Shown in pieces: positions 32,711-35,249 of a DNA stretch of 35,249 bases (positions are counted from its first letter, which is position 1; every line of letters starts with the position of its first letter). The translations under genes and the position numbers were made by a program. Under the pieces are notes generated by a model that worked only from the letters and a program-made list of their open reading frames with translations, ran no database searches and was not told the DNA's origin. Source of the stretch: Candidatus Methanoperedens sp. Lineage in GTDB: Archaea > Halobacteriota > Methanosarcinia > Methanosarcinales > Methanoperedenaceae. Location: assembly GCA_026552975.1 (NCBI GenBank), contig JAPMTR010000088.1, forward strand, positions 1-35,249. The letters are read 5' to 3'.

Positions 32711-35103
32711 ATAGCAAACCCCATTTTCCCTAAATGCTTATTCACCTTTGTTTCCAGCTCATCCACCTTTGCATTCAATTCAGGCATAGGAGTTTCATAT
32801 CGTTCTGCCAGTTCCTTAATACGCTGCGTAAGGCGCTGTGAGATACGTTCCAGTTCGGATTTCACATCCTGGCTGATGGCAGTCATCCATTTATCGTCCA
32901 CCACTAACGTTTTTACCTCATCTTCTGTAAGTGTTTTGTATCGCGCCATTACTTTTTTATCAAGTGCAGTCTGAGCATCTTTAATTTTCCTGTTGGCATC
33001 TGCTTCTTTTTCGATCCGCTTCAAATAAGCCTCTAATACTTTCATTTCTTGCACAGCATCTGCATCGTTCTTGATTTCCTTCATTCGCTTCTGCAAGCTG
33101 ACTTTGCTTATTTTGCCTTTGTCGGTTTTTACCTCTTCCAGCAAACCCTCCTCGCCGCCATGTTCTTCCTCAAGTTCTTCCATCTGCCGGGATATTGTAT
33201 CACGGTCAGTTTCCAGTTGTGCTATGGCTTTTTCTTCAGCAGCAAAATATCTTTTGATCACAAGTTGCTTTGGTACAATGTCGCTGTCCCATTCACCTTT
33301 CTTACCCTTAACAGGAGATAATTCAGCTTTCCAGCCATCCACAGCGATCAGGTAAGCATCGTCCTGCATGGTATCTGACCAATAGGTCATGAGGTGCTGA
33401 TAAACATCATATTGATCGATCAGTTTTCGTTCAGCAAATGATGTAAGAATAGGTTCAGATAAGTTTCGTATCACTTCTTTTGGCTTTGCGCCCACAGCCA
33501 GACTCTTCAGTGCAAGCGTGTGTTTTTCTTTCCAGCTATTAAAAACAACATCTATCTCCTTGATATAGCCTGTAAATTCAGGATGGGAAAAAATAACATG
33601 CTTGATTTCGTCATGTGGTATTTTCAGCTTACTGTACCCTGCTCTTGGACTTTCGGTAAACAATACATTTTTAAGTGAAGGATAGACCTTCCAGTAATTT
33701 TCCAGGTCATCAATATCCCTGTTGGGAATATCACCTGACAAATGCGCCTCAATGTTTTGTATATCTTCAGCTTCCTGGCTGTCAATATAACGAGGAATGT
33801 TCAGGTTGTATTCGTTTCGCTCAATTTCGTCAACCGTAACCATGCGGGCAAATTTTGGGACTTCGGTTTGTTTGTTGAATACATCCACTATCTTGTGAAT
33901 ATCCTGGTCTCGTAAACGGTTCTTGTTCCCATCCTTGACAAAACCGCGGCTTGCGTCGATCATGAAGATCCCTCTTCGGACATCCGCATTTTCTTTATCA
34001 AGAACTATGATACAGGCAGGAATACCGGTGCCGTAAAACAGGTTTGCAGGCAAGCCGATAATGCCTTTGATAAATCCCCTGCGAATGATGTTTTTGCGTA
34101 TTTCCGCCTCTGCATTCCCCCGGAAAAGCACTCCATGCGGCAAAATGATAGCACCCTTGCCTTTGCTTTTGAGTGAACGGATCATGTGCAAAAGAAAAGC
34201 ATAATCGCCATTCTTAGCTGGGGGTATGCCAAAACCCTTGAAGCGTTCGTATATATCATTTAACGGATCAAAGCCATTGCTCCATGCTTTGTTGGAAAAT
34301 GGGGGATTCGCTACTGCAAAATCAAAAGTTTTGAGTGTTCCATCCGGATTCGTAAAATGAGGTTTTGAAAGAGTGTTGTCATGCCAGATCTCAGCCGTTG
34401 TATGTCCATGTAAGATCATGTTCATTCTGGCCAATGCATAAGTGGCATTATCCATCTCCTGCCCATAAATAGTTACACCTGTTTCTGATTCATCTGCCGC
34501 CTTGATTAACAGCGATCCGCTCCCATTAGTGAGGTCATAAAGGGTATCTTCCTGGCTCTTTGCTTTATTTATGCCAATTACCTTTGCCAGAATTCTTGAC
34601 ACTTCTGCCGGTGTATAAAATTGCCCTTTGCTTTTGCCTGATTCCGTAGCAAAGTGGCGCATAAGATATTCATAAGCATCACCCAAAATATCGTCACCCT
34701 CAGCTTTATTCTTGCCAAAATCAAGGCTATCGTTTTGAAATATGGCAATGAGATTTGATAGCTTGTCAACCATTTCCTTTCCTTTTCCAAGCTTATCGTC
34801 ATCATTAAAATTGGCCACATCAATTACCCCTTTCAAGTCGTTAGGCTCTGCCAGCTTTGCTATAATTTTATTGATCCCTTCGCCAATATCTTTTGTGCCC
34901 TTCAGAGCGATCATATCCTTGAAGCTTCCGCCTTCTGGAATTATGATATTAGCATCGGGTTTGCCAGCGTATTTGTCGGATACATATTTTACGAACAACA
35001 ATACCAGCACATAGTCTTTGTATTGCGAGGCATCCATTCCACCCCTTAACTCGTCGCAGCTTTTCCAGAGGGAGCTGTATAATTCACTTTTCTTAATGGC
35101 CAT
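32707..35103 (-). CDS. hsdM: Type I restriction methyltransferase, M subunit (long form)
   Basis: This 798-residue N6-adenine methyltransferase has an HsdM N-terminal helical domain, KGQFYTPAEVSRIL, a SAM-binding motif I reading LYDLTNGSGSLLIKAAD, and the catalytic NPPFS (in FDFAVANPPFS). It also has the recognisable ARMNMILHGH and LNIPRYIDS. The usual motif I is DPTCGSGSLL, so P to L and C to N are unusual here. About 280 extra C-terminal residues include a long coiled coil, as in long HsdM forms. It pairs with HsdS for modification and with HsdR for cutting. It leads the first unit of the island and overlaps a 106-residue gene by ATGA. Confidence 0.92.
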   Translation of the reverse strand: MAIKKSELYSSLWKSCDELRGGMDASQYKDYVLVLLFVKYVSDKYAGKPDANIIIPEGGSFKDMIALKGTKDIGEGINKIIAKLAEPNDLKGVIDVANFNDDDKLGKGKEMVDKLSNLIAIFQNDSLDFGKNKAEGDDILGDAYEYLMRHFATESGKSKGQFYTPAEVSRILAKVIGINKAKSQEDTLYDLTNGSGSLLIKAADESETGVTIYGQEMDNATYALARMNMILHGHTTAEIWHDNTLSKPHFTNPDGTLKTFDFAVANPPFSNKAWSNGFDPLNDIYERFKGFGIPPAKNGDYAFLLHMIRSLKSKGKGAIILPHGVLFRGNAEAEIRKNIIRRGFIKGIIGLPANLFYGTGIPACIIVLDKENADVRRGIFMIDASRGFVKDGNKNRLRDQDIHKIVDVFNKQTEVPKFARMVTVDEIERNEYNLNIPRYIDSQEAEDIQNIEAHLSGDIPNRDIDDLENYWKVYPSLKNVLFTESPRAGYSKLKIPHDEIKHVIFSHPEFTGYIKEIDVVFNSWKEKHTLALKSLAVGAKPKEVIRNLSEPILTSFAERKLIDQYDVYQHLMTYWSDTMQDDAYLIAVDGWKAELSPVKGKKGEWDSDIVPKQLVIKRYFAAEEKAIAQLETDRDTISRQMEELEEEHGGEEGLLEEVKTDKGKISKVSLQKRMKEIKNDADAVQEMKVLEAYLKRIEKEADANRKIKDAQTALDKKVMARYKTLTEDEVKTLVVDDKWMTAISQDVKSELERISQRLTQRIKELAERYETPMPELNAKVDELETKVNKHLGKMGFAI

Positions 35104-35249
35104 TCTTAGTTCCCTTTTTTTGTCAATATCCTATATCATATTGTCCTTTGTTATACATGACTTTCGGACATTTCAATTTTCATAACGGATTAAACTGAAG
35201 AAATTTAAAATTATACCTGTTCCCATATATATCATTAATTCCCATAGAA
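35104..35249 (-). promoter_or_regulatory. Upstream region of hsdM
   Basis: This AT-rich region upstream of hsdM continues to the window edge. Minus-strand TATA-like sequences include TATGATATAGGATA (about 35127-35142), and AAAGGGAA lies shortly before the ATG as a weak ribosome site. No other gene is evident, but the region is cut by the end of the window. Confidence 0.35.

Overview
The window is most likely from a methanogen-related euryarchaeon of the Methanosarcinales, and a 'Candidatus Methanoperedens' (ANME-2d)-type lineage would fit. This placement is inferred from gene content and not from a marker gene. The supporting genes are a PGF-CTERM surface protein, CARDB-repeat exoproteins, an archaeal Lhr helicase beside a Ski2-like helicase with cysteine clusters, an aconitase-X small subunit of the archaeal mevalonate pathway, a leaderless TATA promoter, and a membrane multiheme cytochrome c paired with a cytochrome b. 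No rRNA, tRNA, CRISPR array or transposase was seen.

Layout. (1) 1-5.9 kb, cell surface. A partial multidomain exoprotein, whose 3' end looks decayed, is followed by a 1042-residue protein with seven CARDB repeats of about 327 bp. Convergent to it is a PGF-CTERM-anchored protein that shares a domain with it. (2) 6.0-9.2 kb. A YkgJ-type cysteine-cluster protein is divergent from a cytochrome c (7 hemes)/cytochrome b/CYTH operon. (3) 9.2-14.6 kb. Two large SF2 helicases probably act in nucleic-acid or RNA maintenance. (4) 14.7-16.2 kb. An ADP-ribosylglycohydrolase is divergent from a small DedA-type membrane protein. (5) 16.2-20.5 kb, minus strand. A compact operon holds ahcY, an APH-fold phosphotransferase, an APS-kinase-like enzyme, an IMPase/FBPase, the AcnX swivel subunit and a small conserved protein. 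(6) 20.6-35.1 kb, minus strand. A composite type I restriction-modification and defence island.

The island is the most interesting part. hsdM and a 106-residue ORF form the first unit. After a 180-bp gap with its own TATA element, a near-perfect palindrome at the predicted start site and an hsdS-like scar, a second unit of about thirteen genes runs with almost no spacing, and many junctions are ATGA overlaps. Its order is RloA-like ATPase, two small unknowns, a tiny ORF, a YhcG/DUF1016-type nuclease, a small unknown, DinD, an ASCH protein, hsdS, a 20-codon ORF, an ORF6N protein, an AlbA_2/Schlafen-type regulator, hsdR and a YgjP-type metallopeptidase. Genes lying between hsdM, hsdS and hsdR resemble the R-linked ORF arrangement known from Campylobacter type I loci.

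Several cargo genes look internally trimmed but in frame. The ORF6N protein lacks the segment holding its SHDRF-type motif, and the YhcG nuclease lacks the strand holding its first catalytic acidic residue. The 20-codon ORF keeps a start, a Shine-Dalgarno site and an ATGA stop overlap, but almost no body. The RloA-like ATPase has no RloB partner. It is followed by a 96-residue unknown whose C-terminus resembles the tail of HsdM. Together these suggest a locus remodelled by recombination, with partly disarmed effectors and a possibly new ATPase plus small-protein module. All family assignments come from motif recognition and remembered family consensus, not from searches.
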